The notes below the pieces were generated by a model. It did no database searches and was not told the DNA's origin. It saw nothing but the letters and a program-made list of their open reading frames with translations. A stretch of DNA of 64,000 nucleotides from CAZGSN01 sp964371655. GTDB lineage: Bacteria; Desulfobacterota; Binatia; HRBIN30. The translations under genes were made by a program, and so were the position numbers. Shown one piece after another: positions 20,699 through 29,417 of this stretch. Within the stretch, counting starts at the first letter, position 1. The number at the start of each line of letters is the position of its first letter. Where the stretch lies: NCBI GenBank assembly GCA_964371655.1, contig CAYJOD010000009.1:1-64000 (forward strand), given 5' to 3'.

Positions 20699-20800
20699 GG
20701 TGTGCAGTATACCGCAGCTAGTGGAGCAACCGCAAAGGCAGGAAAACCTCATGCCGCGGCCGGGGGCCGCAACCGTACATGCCGGCATGCCCTCCTGCAC

Positions 20801-21319
20801 CTAAATCGGAACCACCGCAAAGACGAGAAGCTTCTTGCTGTACCATTCCTTGACTTCGGCCTCCGAGCCCTTCGGCGGGGCCAAACTCGGAATGAGCCAC
20901 GAAATGATGGCGGTCTCAAATCGATGTCTTCTGGCAAACGCAAACACGTACGCCGCGCCCTCCGGACCGGACACCTCGATGACACGCGCCCGGAAGCGCT
21001 TGCGTCCGATCTGCGCCTCGACGAATGGGTCGGCCTCGATGTTGCGCACCCAAGCACACGCGCGTCCCCATCCGGGCTGAACATAGTAGCGGTTCGTGAT
21101 CGGGTCATGGCCAACGAGGTCCAACAGCACCGGCCGTGGCTTGCCGGTGCGACGCCCCTTGGTTGTGAGCAGGATCCATCGAAAGCCGTAGATCCGCTCA
21201 AAGCCCGGGAGGTAACGGTAGAACGGCAGCGGGGTGCGCAAGAACCAAAGCAGGAACCGGTTCAAACGTCGCGGTTCGGATACCAACTCATCTTCTCTCG
21301 ACGCCGAAACTCGCTTCAT
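20801..21319 (-). CDS. Deazaflavin (F420)-dependent nitroreductase-like protein
   Basis: This 172-residue split-barrel protein is of the DDN/DUF385 family, which binds F420 or FMN and reduces quinones or other acceptors. Family features are YRWILLTTKGRRTGKPRPVLLD-like residues (from FRWILLTT), YVQPGWGRACAWVRNIEADP and the GRKRFRARVIEV strand. The ATG at 21,319 is preferred, with a GTG two codons upstream as alternative. With the F420-type oxidoreductase at 43.9 kb and the split-barrel gene at 45.1 kb it suggests an F420-using cell. Confidence 0.8.
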   Translation of the reverse strand: MKRVSASREDELVSEPRRLNRFLLWFLRTPLPFYRYLPGFERIYGFRWILLTTKGRRTGKPRPVLLDLVGHDPITNRYYVQPGWGRACAWVRNIEADPFVEAQIGRKRFRARVIEVSGPEGAAYVFAFARRHRFETAIISWLIPSLAPPKGSEAEVKEWYSKKLLVFAVVPI

Positions 21320-21393
21320 GGGCACAACCTACCAGCTGAGCTGAATCGGGTTAGTTCGCAGAACCGGACCTGTACGGCGCGCGTCGTAGCATC

Positions 21394-21897
21394 TCAGGCC
21401 ACCAGCCGCAGAATCTCCGCGGCGACCTGCTCCGGGCGCCGCGCATCGGTGTCGATTTGCTGATGCGCCGCGGACTCGTACAGCGGCGTGCGTTCGCGCA
21501 GCACGTCCTCGACTTCTTCGGTGAACGTCTTGCCTGCCGTCAGAGCCGGGCGTTCGCTACCTCCTGCGATCCGCGCCACGATTTCCGGCACCGAAGCCCG
21601 CAGCCAGAACACCTTGCCGTTGCGGCGTAGGTTGTCGACGTTCTCCGGCCGCAGGATGACACCGCCGCCGGCGTCGATGATGAGGTTGTCCTGCTCGGCG
21701 AACTGCTTGGTGATCTGCGCTTCGAGATCGCGGAAATGCGCCCAACCGTGCTCGGCGACGATCTCCGTAATCGGGCGGCCGGCATGGCGAACGATCTCCT
21801 GATCGAGGCTCACCACCGGCCTGCCGAGCTTGGCGGCCAGGAGCCTGGCTACGGTCGACTTGCCGGTGCCGCGATATCCGATCAACACCACATTCAT
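21394..21897 (-). CDS. aroK: Shikimate kinase
   Basis: This enzyme phosphorylates shikimate at the 3-position, the fifth step of the aromatic amino-acid pathway. The 167-residue P-loop protein has Walker A GYRGTGKST at residues 7-15, SLDQEIVRHAG for shikimate contact (Asp), IDAGGGVILRPENV, and the lid region RPALTAGKTF. The ATG at 21,897 overlaps the aroE stop by 4 bp. Longer in-frame starts would run back through aroE. Confidence 0.95.
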   Translation of the reverse strand: MNVVLIGYRGTGKSTVARLLAAKLGRPVVSLDQEIVRHAGRPITEIVAEHGWAHFRDLEAQITKQFAEQDNLIIDAGGGVILRPENVDNLRRNGKVFWLRASVPEIVARIAGGSERPALTAGKTFTEEVEDVLRERTPLYESAAHQQIDTDARRPEQVAAEILRLVA

Positions 21898-22778
21898 TTC
21901 TTCCTCGACTTGGAACCCAGATGCGTGAGCACGACCTCGCGCATCACCTCGCGCGGGGCCTTCCTTGTTGTCCACAATTCGAACTGCAGCACCGCTTGGT
22001 TGACGAACATGTCGACGCCGGAGATCGTAATCAGGCCACGCGCTTCGGCGTCGGCGAGCAGCTTCGTCTTGATCGGGTTGTAGACGATGTCCATCACCGC
22101 GAGATCGCGATGCAACAACGCCTTGGGCACGACGCTGTCGTTGACGTTAGGGTGCATACCGATCGGCGTGCAATGGATGAGCACGTGGGTGTCGGCCATG
22201 CGTGCTTCCAGCGACTTCGGCCCGATGAGCGCGCCCGCCACATTGGCTCTGGTCTTGCGTTTGAGATCGTTGACGAGGGTCTTCAACTCGCCGGGAATGA
22301 CTCCCAGCACATGCAAGGTCTTCGGCTTTGCTTTCGTCGCCAGCGTGAACGCAAGCGCACGCGCGGCGCCGCCGGAGCCGACAATGGTGACGTTCCTGCC
22401 GGTCACGCGCACGCTGGCGTCGGTGAGCGCCTTCAGTGCCCCCGGCCCGTCGGTGCCGAAGCCTTTCAACTTGCCGCCGTCGTTGAGCACGGTGTTCACA
22501 GAGCCGATGCCGCGATCGACGGCATTGACCTCGTCGAGGTGTCGGATCACCGCCACCTTGTGGGGGATGGTGACGCTCAAGCCGCGGAAGTTCTCCAGCG
22601 CCCGCATGCCGGCGATCGCGGCGCCGACGTCCTCGACGCGAAAGGCCAGGTACACATAATCCAGCCCCAACTCCGCGAAGGCGCGGTTATGAATCGCCGG
22701 CGACATGGAATGCTCGACCGGATTGCCGATCAGCGCGCACAGCTTGGTCTTGGGTCCGATATCAGTGATCAATCGCAT
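21894..22778 (-). CDS. aroE: Shikimate dehydrogenase
   Basis: This enzyme reduces 3-dehydroshikimate with NADPH, the step before aroK. The 294-residue protein shows LIGNPVEHSMSPAIHNRAF for substrate binding, the catalytic Lys in LSVTIPHK, GSVNTVL, GSGGAARALAFTL for NADP, and a C-terminal NQAVLQFELWT helix. The second substrate Asp lies in GFGTDGPG, where the usual Asn before TD is Gly. It is divergent from pilB, and the genes share a 199-bp upstream region. Confidence 0.95.
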   Translation of the reverse strand: MRLITDIGPKTKLCALIGNPVEHSMSPAIHNRAFAELGLDYVYLAFRVEDVGAAIAGMRALENFRGLSVTIPHKVAVIRHLDEVNAVDRGIGSVNTVLNDGGKLKGFGTDGPGALKALTDASVRVTGRNVTIVGSGGAARALAFTLATKAKPKTLHVLGVIPGELKTLVNDLKRKTRANVAGALIGPKSLEARMADTHVLIHCTPIGMHPNVNDSVVPKALLHRDLAVMDIVYNPIKTKLLADAEARGLITISGVDMFVNQAVLQFELWTTRKAPREVMREVVLTHLGSKSRKK

Positions 22779-22896
22779 CTCGCCTCCACCTCACGAGCGG
22801 GCATCCTGGGATACCGGCTGCGGCACTATAGCCACTATGGGCCGAGGCTCAAACTTCTGGCTCACCCTACTGAAACCGACTCGCCACAGGCGATAC

Positions 22897-22926
22897 TTGA
22901 CACGCATATCTGTTTAGTCACATACT
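22897..22926 (+). promoter_or_regulatory. Predicted sigma-70-type promoter for pilB
   Basis: A consensus TTGACA (22,897-22,902) is followed by an 18-bp spacer and CATACT (22,921-22,926), about 50 bp before the pilB ATG. A GGAGGGGAGG ribosome-binding stretch lies just upstream of the ATG. The local AT-richness stands out from the GC-rich surroundings. Confidence 0.5.
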
Positions 22927-22977
22927 TTGCGCCAACGCGTCACCCGGCTGTAGGTGCCGGAGGGGAGGTAAGCATCC

Positions 22978-24654
22978 ATGCACAGCCGTCTTGGCCCCTT
23001 ACTACTGCGCTGCGGTGCCCTGCGCGCCGAGCAGTGGAATGAGATCGTCGCGAGGCAGGCTGCGAACCAGGCGGAGCCGCTGCCGGCGCGCATCATCGAT
23101 AGCGGCGCTCTCGCTGAAACCGATCTGCTCGAACACTTGCGGCGCGAGTGCGGCCTGCCGGTGCTCCACCCCGACACGACGCCGATCGCACCGGAGATTC
23201 TCGCTCTGGTCCCGGCCGCCCTGGCGCAGCGGCATCACGTCATCCCCATGGAGCTCAGCGGTGGCTCGGTCATCATCGCCATGGCCGATCCGACCGATCT
23301 CTCGGTCATCGACGAGCTCAAGTTCGTCACCCGCTACGATGTGCGACCGGCCTTGGCAGCGGTCTCTTCGATCAGCACCGCCTTGGCACGCTACTACGCG
23401 CCGCGCACCGCGCCGGCGCCAGCGCGGGCGCCCACGCTGCGAAGCGTGCCCGAACCAACCGTGCTCATGGAAGGCGCACAGACACCCACCGAGGACGCGC
23501 CGGTGATCCGCCTGGTGCACGCGATTCTGGCGGAAGCGATTCAGTGCGGTGCCAGCGATGTCCACATCGAGCCGCACTCCACCGCCCTGCGCGTGCGCTA
23601 TCGATGCGATGGCCTGCTGCGCGAGGTCTTGCGCCCCCCACCCCAGCTCAAGAACGCGATCGGCTCACGCATCAAGATTCTCGGCGATCTCGATATCGCC
23701 GAGCGCCGGCTGCCGCAGGACGGCCGTCTCAAGCTGCCGCTCGCCGAGGGTGCCGCCGTCGACGTGCGCATCTCGATCCTGCCCACCCTGCATGGAGAGA
23801 AGACGGTGCTGCGCATCCTGGATCAGCGCCGGGTGCGCCTCGACCTGGGCGGCCTCGGCTTCGATCCGCAGCAGCTTGCCGGCGTCCGCCAGGCCCTGCA
23901 ACGCCCGCACGGCATGATCCTGGTCACCGGCCCCACCGGCAGCGGCAAGAGCACCACCCTCTACGCCGCACTCGAGGAGCTCAACCGCGAATCGCGCAAT
24001 GTTCTCACCGCCGAGGATCCCGTCGAGCTCGAGATCGCGGGCGTCAACCAGGTGCAGATCAACGAAGACATCGGCTTCAGCTTCGCCGCGGCGCTGCGCG
24101 CCTTCCTGCGCCAGGATCCCGACGTGATCATGGTGGGCGAGATTCGCGATCCCGACACCGCCGCCATCGCGGTCAAGGCGGCGCTGACCGGTCACCTCGT
24201 CCTCTCGACTCTTCACACCAACGATACCGCCGCGAGCATTACGCGGCTGGTCAACATGGGGATCGAACCCTACCTGGTTGCCGCGTCGCTGGCGCTCGTC
24301 ATCGCGCAGCGCCTGGTGCGTCGCAACTGCGAGACCTGCCGCGAACCGGAACCTCTTGCGGATACTCTGCTCGCCAGACTGGGTCCGACCACACACCTTG
24401 TACAGCCGCTCGTCCCAACCCGTGGGCGCGGCTGCCCGACCTGCAAGGACACCGGCTACAAGGGGCGACTCGCCCTCTACGAGATCTGCCCCGTCAGCGA
24501 CGCCCTGCGCCGACTGATCGTGCGTGGCGCCTCCGAGGCCGAGATTCGCGATGTCGCCTACGCCGAGGGTGCCCGCAGCTTGCGTGACAGCGGCCTGCAG
24601 CGCGTGCACGAAGGTCTGACCAGCATCGAAGAAATTCTTCGTGCAACTCTATAG
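22978..24654 (+). CDS. pilB: Type IV pilus extension ATPase (GspE/PilB family)
   Basis: This cytoplasmic hexameric ATPase would power pilus assembly. The 558-residue protein has an N-terminal MshEN-like domain (to about 150) and the ATPase domain with Walker A GPTGSGKSTT near residue 318. It also has an Asp box (AEDPVELEIAGVNQVQINED), Walker B (RQDPDVIMVGEIRDPDTA) and a His box (HLVLSTLHTNDTA). A four-cysteine zinc site follows (CETC near 450, CPTC near 483). It opens the pil locus, and pilT follows after 44 bp. Confidence 0.93.
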   Translation: MHSRLGPLLLRCGALRAEQWNEIVARQAANQAEPLPARIIDSGALAETDLLEHLRRECGLPVLHPDTTPIAPEILALVPAALAQRHHVIPMELSGGSVIIAMADPTDLSVIDELKFVTRYDVRPALAAVSSISTALARYYAPRTAPAPARAPTLRSVPEPTVLMEGAQTPTEDAPVIRLVHAILAEAIQCGASDVHIEPHSTALRVRYRCDGLLREVLRPPPQLKNAIGSRIKILGDLDIAERRLPQDGRLKLPLAEGAAVDVRISILPTLHGEKTVLRILDQRRVRLDLGGLGFDPQQLAGVRQALQRPHGMILVTGPTGSGKSTTLYAALEELNRESRNVLTAEDPVELEIAGVNQVQINEDIGFSFAAALRAFLRQDPDVIMVGEIRDPDTAAIAVKAALTGHLVLSTLHTNDTAASITRLVNMGIEPYLVAASLALVIAQRLVRRNCETCREPEPLADTLLARLGPTTHLVQPLVPTRGRGCPTCKDTGYKGRLALYEICPVSDALRRLIVRGASEAEIRDVAYAEGARSLRDSGLQRVHEGLTSIEEILRATL

Positions 24655-24658
24655 GTAG

Positions 24659-24687
24659 TTGACATATACCTTTGTAGAGCATATACC
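24659..24687 (+). promoter_or_regulatory. Predicted promoter with direct repeat before pilT
   Basis: TTGACA (24,659-24,664) is followed by a 17-bp spacer and TATACC (24,682-24,687), between the pilB stop and the pilT ATG. The 8-mer CATATACC occurs twice, at 24,663-24,670 and 24,680-24,687, 17 bp apart and overlapping the promoter elements. That could form an operator. pilT may therefore be transcribed separately from pilB. Confidence 0.5.
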
Positions 24688-24698
24688 CATACGCAGCA

Positions 24699-25862
24699 AT
24701 GACTGCAGCAGACGGAATCGACTTGGTTGGCAGAATTGACTGCCTGCAACCCATCCTCAGCGAAGCGGCGCGCCGCGGGGCTTCGGATCTTCACCTGAGC
24801 GCCGGAGCCGTACCCACGGCGCGCGTCGACGGCGATCTCGTCGCGCTTCCCTTCGCCGTGCTTTCCAACGCCGACACGGATGCCCTGTGTCTGGGGCTGC
24901 TGTCGCCGGAGCAGCGCACTGCCGTCGAGACCGCCGGAGGCGTCGACTTCTCCTTCAACCTGCCCGCGGGTGGACGATGTCGGGCTCACGTCTTTCGGCA
25001 ACGCGATAGCTTTGCCGCCGCGTTCCGCATCCTCGCCGGCACCCTTCCCAATCCGGCCGAGCCCCTGGGAGTGCACCCGAGCGAGCCTCCGGGCGCGAGC
25101 TGGTCGGAGCATGTCGCCGCGCTGCGACGCGGTCTGGTTCTCATCACCGGTGCCACCGGTAGCGGCAAGTCGACGACGCTGGCCGTGCTGTTGGACCGTA
25201 TTAATCGCGAACGACCCGTTCACATCGTGACCATCGAGGATCCGATCGAGCACGTTCATGCGCCGCGGCGGGCCCTGATTACGCAGCGCCAGCTGCACAG
25301 CGACACGCCCAGCTTTGCCGACGCCCTGCGCAGCGTCCTGCGACAGGATCCGGACGTCGTCCTCATCGGCGAGATCCGCGATCGTGAGACCATGGAAGCG
25401 GCGCTCACCGTCGCCGAGACCGGGCATCTGGTCTTATCCAGCCTACACACCGGCGCCGCGGCACAGGCGGTGCAACGCGTCCTCGATCTGTTTCCGCCGC
25501 AGGATCAGCCGCCGATTCGCGCCCAGCTCGCCGCGGTATTGGAAGTCATCGTCTGCCAACAGCTGCTGCCACGCGCCGACGGCGGAGGCCGCATTGTCGC
25601 CGCCGAGGTCTTGCGCGTCACCGCCGCGATTCGGAATCTGATCCGCGAAGGCAAGACTCATCAGCTCGACAACATGATGCAGCTCGGCCAGACGCAGTCG
25701 GGCACGCGCACCATGCTCCAAGCCCTCGCCGCCCTCGAAGAGCGCGGCCTGATCACGCACGAGCATGCGCTCAAGTACTCGCATGACGCGGACACCCTGA
25801 GATCGATGATGGCGCCGGCCGGGAACGAACGCCGTTCCCGCGCGTCGCGGCAGGATGAGTAG
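24699..25862 (+). CDS. pilT: Type IV pilus retraction ATPase
   Basis: This twitching-motility ATPase would drive pilus depolymerisation. The 387-residue protein has the PilT start (ILSEAARRGASDLHLSAGAVP), Walker A GATGSGKSTTLAVLLD near residue 150, Asp box VTIEDPIEHVH, Walker B QDPDVVLIGEIRDRETMEAAL, and His box HLVLSSLHTG. It also has the PilT-specific C-terminal segment (AAEVLRVTAAIRNLIREGK and HQLDNMMQ). Its end overlaps the pilC start. Confidence 0.93.
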   Translation: MTAADGIDLVGRIDCLQPILSEAARRGASDLHLSAGAVPTARVDGDLVALPFAVLSNADTDALCLGLLSPEQRTAVETAGGVDFSFNLPAGGRCRAHVFRQRDSFAAAFRILAGTLPNPAEPLGVHPSEPPGASWSEHVAALRRGLVLITGATGSGKSTTLAVLLDRINRERPVHIVTIEDPIEHVHAPRRALITQRQLHSDTPSFADALRSVLRQDPDVVLIGEIRDRETMEAALTVAETGHLVLSSLHTGAAAQAVQRVLDLFPPQDQPPIRAQLAAVLEVIVCQQLLPRADGGGRIVAAEVLRVTAAIRNLIREGKTHQLDNMMQLGQTQSGTRTMLQALAALEERGLITHEHALKYSHDADTLRSMMAPAGNERRSRASRQDE

Positions 25863-27075
25863 GCCGATGCCGACGTATCGCTGGCAGGGACTGTCCACGC
25901 ACGGGAAGGTCGTTTCCGGCGTCCTCGACGCGGCGAACGAAGACATCCTGGAGTCCACCCTTCTCAAGCTCAAGGTTTCACCTCTCGCCTACAGCGTGCA
26001 CGAGGCGGCCAATCGTCGCCGGCTGCCGCGACGACACCTGCGCCTATCGGCGCGGGAGTTGGGACTGCTGACTCGACAGCTGGCGGTGATGATCAAAGCC
26101 GGCCTTCCGCTGGTGCGCGCGCTCGGCGCGCTGCAGGGACAGCATAAAGACACGCCGCTAGCCGCCCTGTTGGGAGGGTTGCGCACACAGCTCGAATCCG
26201 GCGAGTCTCTGACCAGTGCTCTGCGCACCCATCCACGGCTCTTCAATCGACTCTATACAGCCATGGTCGCTGCCGGCGAGGCGACCGGCGACCTCGAGCG
26301 CGTGCTGGCACAGTTGGCGGCTCACCTGGAGCGTAGTTCGGAGGTTCGGGCAAAACTGCAAACGGCCCTCCTCTATCCCGCGCTCGTGGTCGTCGTCGCC
26401 TCGACGGTGACCGGTGCGTTGCTCGTCTTCGTGGTTCCGGTATTCGCCGAGCTGTTTCAGAGCTTCGGTCATGATCTCCCGTGGCCAACGCGGGTCGTCA
26501 TCCGCCTCTCGGCCCTTGCCACCGATTACGCCGCGGTCGTAGCGGCGGCACTGCTGGCCGGCGCCTTCGTCTTCCGTCGCGTCAGTCGCACACCGGCTGG
26601 GCGTAAGCGCATCGATCGAATCTGTCTGCGGCTGCCCGTGCTCGGACCGGCGCTACGACGTGCGGAGATCGCGAAGCTCGCCCGCGTCCTCGGCACGGTG
26701 ATCACCGCAGGCGTGCCGCTACTGGAATCGTTGCGGCTGGCGGCAGACGCGGCGAACAACACGGCGTATTACGAGGCCCTGGCGCAGACCGAAGTCCAGG
26801 TTCGCGAGGGTCAAGCGCTTGCCGAGACCCTCGCCAACAGTGGCCTGTTTCCCGATGACGTCTGCCAACTGGTTGCGATCGGGGAGTCGACGGGCACGCT
26901 CGAGTCGTCGCTCGTGAAGGTCGCCGAGCTCTATGAAGCCGAGGTCGACCACCTCCTGAGCAACCTGACCGCACTCATCGAGCCCGTCTTCATCGCCGTG
27001 CTCGGCGTGGTTGTCGGCGCCATTCTCATCTCGATGTATCTGCCGATTTTCCAGATTGGGTCGCTCGTCCAATGA
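25855..27075 (+). CDS. pilC: Type IV pilus inner-membrane platform protein
   Basis: This GspF/PilC platform protein is the membrane partner of PilB and PilT. The 406-residue protein contains two T2SF domains (about 70-195 and 275-400), each with a LxxLxxAGxPL-type segment (MIKAGLPLVRALGALQ, VITAGVPLLESLRLAADA). It has three hydrophobic segments, the last being IAVLGVVVGAILISMYLPIF. The ATG at 25,855 overlaps the pilT stop; an ATG at 25,867 is also possible. Confidence 0.92.
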   Translation: MSRPMPTYRWQGLSTHGKVVSGVLDAANEDILESTLLKLKVSPLAYSVHEAANRRRLPRRHLRLSARELGLLTRQLAVMIKAGLPLVRALGALQGQHKDTPLAALLGGLRTQLESGESLTSALRTHPRLFNRLYTAMVAAGEATGDLERVLAQLAAHLERSSEVRAKLQTALLYPALVVVVASTVTGALLVFVVPVFAELFQSFGHDLPWPTRVVIRLSALATDYAAVVAAALLAGAFVFRRVSRTPAGRKRIDRICLRLPVLGPALRRAEIAKLARVLGTVITAGVPLLESLRLAADAANNTAYYEALAQTEVQVREGQALAETLANSGLFPDDVCQLVAIGESTGTLESSLVKVAELYEAEVDHLLSNLTALIEPVFIAVLGVVVGAILISMYLPIFQIGSLVQ

Positions 27076-27155
27076 ACCACAAGCCACACCAACGGCCTCC
27101 ACCCTCCGTGCACCAGCCGCAGGCTCGATTACTCGAAAGTCTTGAAGGAGGTACC

Positions 27156-27698
27156 ATGAAAGACCAATCGCGGGCGTGTCCCCGCAGCCGAAGGACGATG
27201 CGTTGCCGATTGCGAATCGCATATCGCTTATCGCTCGGAGAGCTGAATTGCCGTCCGGCGATAGGCGATAGGCCACATGCGATACGCGTTCGAGAATCTT
27301 CGAGCGCGACAAAGAGTGCCATTCATACAGACGATCACGGTTTCACCCTCATCGAGCTCCTCGTTGTCGTGGCCCTGATCTCGATTCTCGCCGCGATCGC
27401 GGTGCCGCAGTTCTCCGCGTATCGGCAGAGGGGCTACGATGCACAGGCCAGCTCCGACTTGCGCAACGCAGCGCTCGCGCAAGAAGCAAACTTCGCCACC
27501 AGCTCGGCCTATGTCTCGTGTAGCGACCGCGCCGACTGCATGGCGAAGCTGCCCGGCTTCGCCGCCGCCAACGACACGGTCATCACCATGACCAACAACG
27601 CCAATGCGAGCTTCAACGGCAGCGCCAAGTCGGCACTTGGCTCGGGGGCCACGTGCCGATGGGATAGTGCCGCCGCCGGCTTCAAAGGATGCTCGTGA
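27156..27698 (+). CDS. pilA: Major type IV pilin precursor with repeat-expanded leader
   Basis: This type IVa-like prepilin has the cleavage and assembly motif HGFTLIELLVVVALISILAA with Glu at +5, then QFSAYRQRGYDAQASSDLRNA and a disulfide-bearing C-terminal part. The 180-residue precursor starts at an ATG with a strong AAGGAGGT site 3 bp away. The leader before the Gly/Phe cleavage site is about 60 residues instead of the usual 6-25, because a CGATA-word palindrome (27,211-27,290) lies in frame within it. The leader is presumably removed by the prepilin peptidase encoded downstream. Confidence 0.85.
   Translation: MKDQSRACPRSRRTMRCRLRIAYRLSLGELNCRPAIGDRPHAIRVRESSSATKSAIHTDDHGFTLIELLVVVALISILAAIAVPQFSAYRQRGYDAQASSDLRNAALAQEANFATSSAYVSCSDRADCMAKLPGFAAANDTVITMTNNANASFNGSAKSALGSGATCRWDSAAAGFKGCS
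27211..27290. repeat. Quasi-palindromic element, CGATAG-word family, copy 1 (inside pilA leader)
   Basis: The left arm (27,211-27,237) has TGCGAATCGCATATCGCTTA words. The right arm (27,251-27,288) has GGCGATAGGCGATAGG and GCGATACGCG. The element is in frame in the pilA leader coding region. A second copy of the family is at 59,344-59,441. Confidence 0.8.
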
Positions 27699-27751
27699 GC
27701 GCCGTCGCCATGTTGTTGGCTCGGCTGCTCTGGATGCACGCGGCGAACTGT

Positions 27752-27904
27752 GCACAAAGAGTCGCCGTGGGCGCTTTGGAGTGCGGGAGCTTGCTCCCGC
27801 TTTTCTGCCACCCCCCGGCGCGCGGCGACAAATCAGGCAAAGCGGTGGCAAGCCACCGCACTCCACAACTTACCGTGTCCGCAGATCGTCCCGCGCCCGA
27901 CTTG
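27752..27904. repeat. GCGGGAGCTTGCTCCCGC-type element, copy 1
   Basis: The outer ends TTTGGAGTGCGG and CCGCACTCCA are inverted, and each adjoins a hairpin (GCGGGAGC-TT-GCTCCCGC and GCGGTGGC-AA-GCCACCGC). About 150 bp are closely similar to the copy at 30,079-30,246, including non-palindromic flanks (GTCCGCAGATCGTCCCGCGC). The element fills much of the 320-bp gap between pilA and pilD; the rest of that gap, up to 28,018, shows no gene. Confidence 0.85.
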
Positions 27905-28018
27905 TCGTCCAGAGCCACGCTGCGCACGGACTTCGGCCGCCACTCGCCCTCGCAATCGATTGCGGTCGCCGCCGGCAACGGTTATCGGAGCCAGGATCAT
28001 TCACTCGCGGCCCAACCC

Positions 28019-28786
28019 ATGCTGACGTTATTTGCCCTTGTCGCAGGTGCCATCCTCGGCAGCTTCCTGAACGTTTGCATCGTTCGCCTACCGGCGGGCG
28101 AGTCGATTGTTCGGCCCGCCTCGCACTGCCGGCGTTGCGGCGCCGGCATCCACCCGTTCGACAACATACCGTTGCTGAGCTTCATGCTGCTGCGCGGACG
28201 TTGTCGCCGTTGCGGTGAACCGATTTCTCGACGCTACCCGCTGGTCGAAGCGACAACGGCCGTTCTGTTCGCGATCTTGGTCGCGACGTCGGCGCTCACA
28301 CCCGTGCTTGCCATCCACGCGCTCTTCCTCGGCGCGCTCGTTGTCATTACCTTCATCGACATCGAACACCAGACGATTCACGACGTGATCACCTTGCCGG
28401 GGATCGTCATTGGCCTCGTCGCCGCCGCACTGGGCTTGGGGCCACACCTGCTCGACAGCGTCATCGGTACCCTCCTCGGCGGCGGGCTGCTCTACATCGT
28501 CGCCGCCGGCTACCAGGCACTGACCAGCGTCGAGGGCATGGGTGGCGGGGACATCAAGCTTCTGGCGATGATCGGAGCGTTTCTCGGCTGGCAGGGTGCC
28601 TTGCTTGCGGTCCTACTCGCCTCTGCCTCAGGGTCGATCTACGGTGCCCTGTTGATCCTCAAGCGCAAGGGCAGTAGTCGAATCCCGATCCCGTTTGGAC
28701 CGTTTCTGGCGCTCGGTGCCGCGTGTGCTCTCTTTTTCGGAGATGCCCTTGTGGAATGGTACCTACGCTACGTCCTGCTCATCTGA
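28019..28786 (+). CDS. pilD: Prepilin peptidase/methyltransferase
   Basis: This bifunctional inner-membrane aspartic protease cleaves prepilin leaders and N-methylates the new N-terminus. The 255-residue protein has the N-terminal domain with the zinc-binding CxxC pairs (HCRRCGA, RCRRCGE). Two catalytic aspartates lie in FIDIEHQTIHD and GMGGGDIKLLAM. About seven to eight membrane segments are visible. The ATG at 28,019 is used because the long upstream in-frame extension is repeat DNA. It serves the four pilin-type precursors around it. Confidence 0.93.
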   Translation: MLTLFALVAGAILGSFLNVCIVRLPAGESIVRPASHCRRCGAGIHPFDNIPLLSFMLLRGRCRRCGEPISRRYPLVEATTAVLFAILVATSALTPVLAIHALFLGALVVITFIDIEHQTIHDVITLPGIVIGLVAAALGLGPHLLDSVIGTLLGGGLLYIVAAGYQALTSVEGMGGGDIKLLAMIGAFLGWQGALLAVLLASASGSIYGALLILKRKGSSRIPIPFGPFLALGAACALFFGDALVEWYLRYVLLI

Positions 28787-28826
28787 CCGGCGCAGCGGGC
28801 TTCGCTCAATCATTCAAGTGGCCGTC

Positions 28827-29417
28827 ATGGGATGGGATCTCGGAGCCGTTGGAGTCCCGCCTCTAGCCGGTATCAAGCGGTTGGCTGGTGATAAGAACCG
28901 CCTAAAGGCGGGACTCCAACACGGACCTCGAATTGATGGGCAAAGCCGCCGCAGCGCCGGCTCGCCAACACCAAGGACGCGCACGATGGGCTTCACCCTG
29001 GTTGAGACCGCCGTCGTCTTGCTGCTGTTGACGGTGTTGATGAGCTTCGCCCTGCTCGACTTACGGCAGACCTCGCGGCGCTCGAATCTGACTGCCGCGG
29101 CGCGCCAACTCGCCGCCGAGCTTCGTCTGGCGCGCATTCGCGCCATCAGTCTGAACAACAACTACAGGATTCTGCTGCCGGCGGGGGACAATGGGTACAG
29201 ACGCCAAAGCCGCGGCCCCAGCGGTTATCGCGACGACGGACCGGCGCTGGCGCTTCCCGATGGTATCGTCACCGTATCGTGCTCTTCGCCGTCCGGCGGC
29301 ATCAGCTTTCGCCCGCGTGGCGTCGCCGCCGAGTTCGGCACCGTGACCCTCGCCAATGCGGACAATGAGCGCCGTAAGGTCATCGTCAATTTCACCGGGG
29401 AGGTGCGAATCGAATGA
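28827..29417 (+). CDS. Minor pilin, FimT/GspH-like
   Basis: This pseudopilin precursor has the motif MGFTLVETAVVLLLLTVLMS, then LRQTSRRSNLTAAARQLAAELRLARIRAI, typical of GspH/FimT. The start is uncertain. The ATG at 28,827 gives a leader of about 54 residues that includes the GGAGTCCCGCC palindrome (28,848-28,920). The ATG at 28,986, with an AGGA site, would leave only Met-Gly before the cleavage point. The last codons overlap the pilV ATG (ATGA). Confidence 0.7.
   Translation: MGWDLGAVGVPPLAGIKRLAGDKNRLKAGLQHGPRIDGQSRRSAGSPTPRTRTMGFTLVETAVVLLLLTVLMSFALLDLRQTSRRSNLTAAARQLAAELRLARIRAISLNNNYRILLPAGDNGYRRQSRGPSGYRDDGPALALPDGIVTVSCSSPSGGISFRPRGVAAEFGTVTLANADNERRKVIVNFTGEVRIE
28848..28920. repeat. 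GGAGTCCCGCC palindromic element in fimT leader
   Basis: The left arm is GTTGGAGTCCCGCCTCTAGCC (28,848-28,868, with the 20 bases from TTGGAG pairing). The right arm ends GGCGGGACTCCAAC (28,907-28,920). The outer 14 bp are perfectly inverted and each arm has its own small hairpin. It is between pilD and the FimT-like pilin cleavage site. Confidence 0.85.

Noticed and set aside
27509..27811. Antisense small protein over the element after pilA
   Set aside because: It arises from translating the repeat hairpins (similar spurious frames appear at 30.1 kb), so it is not a gene.
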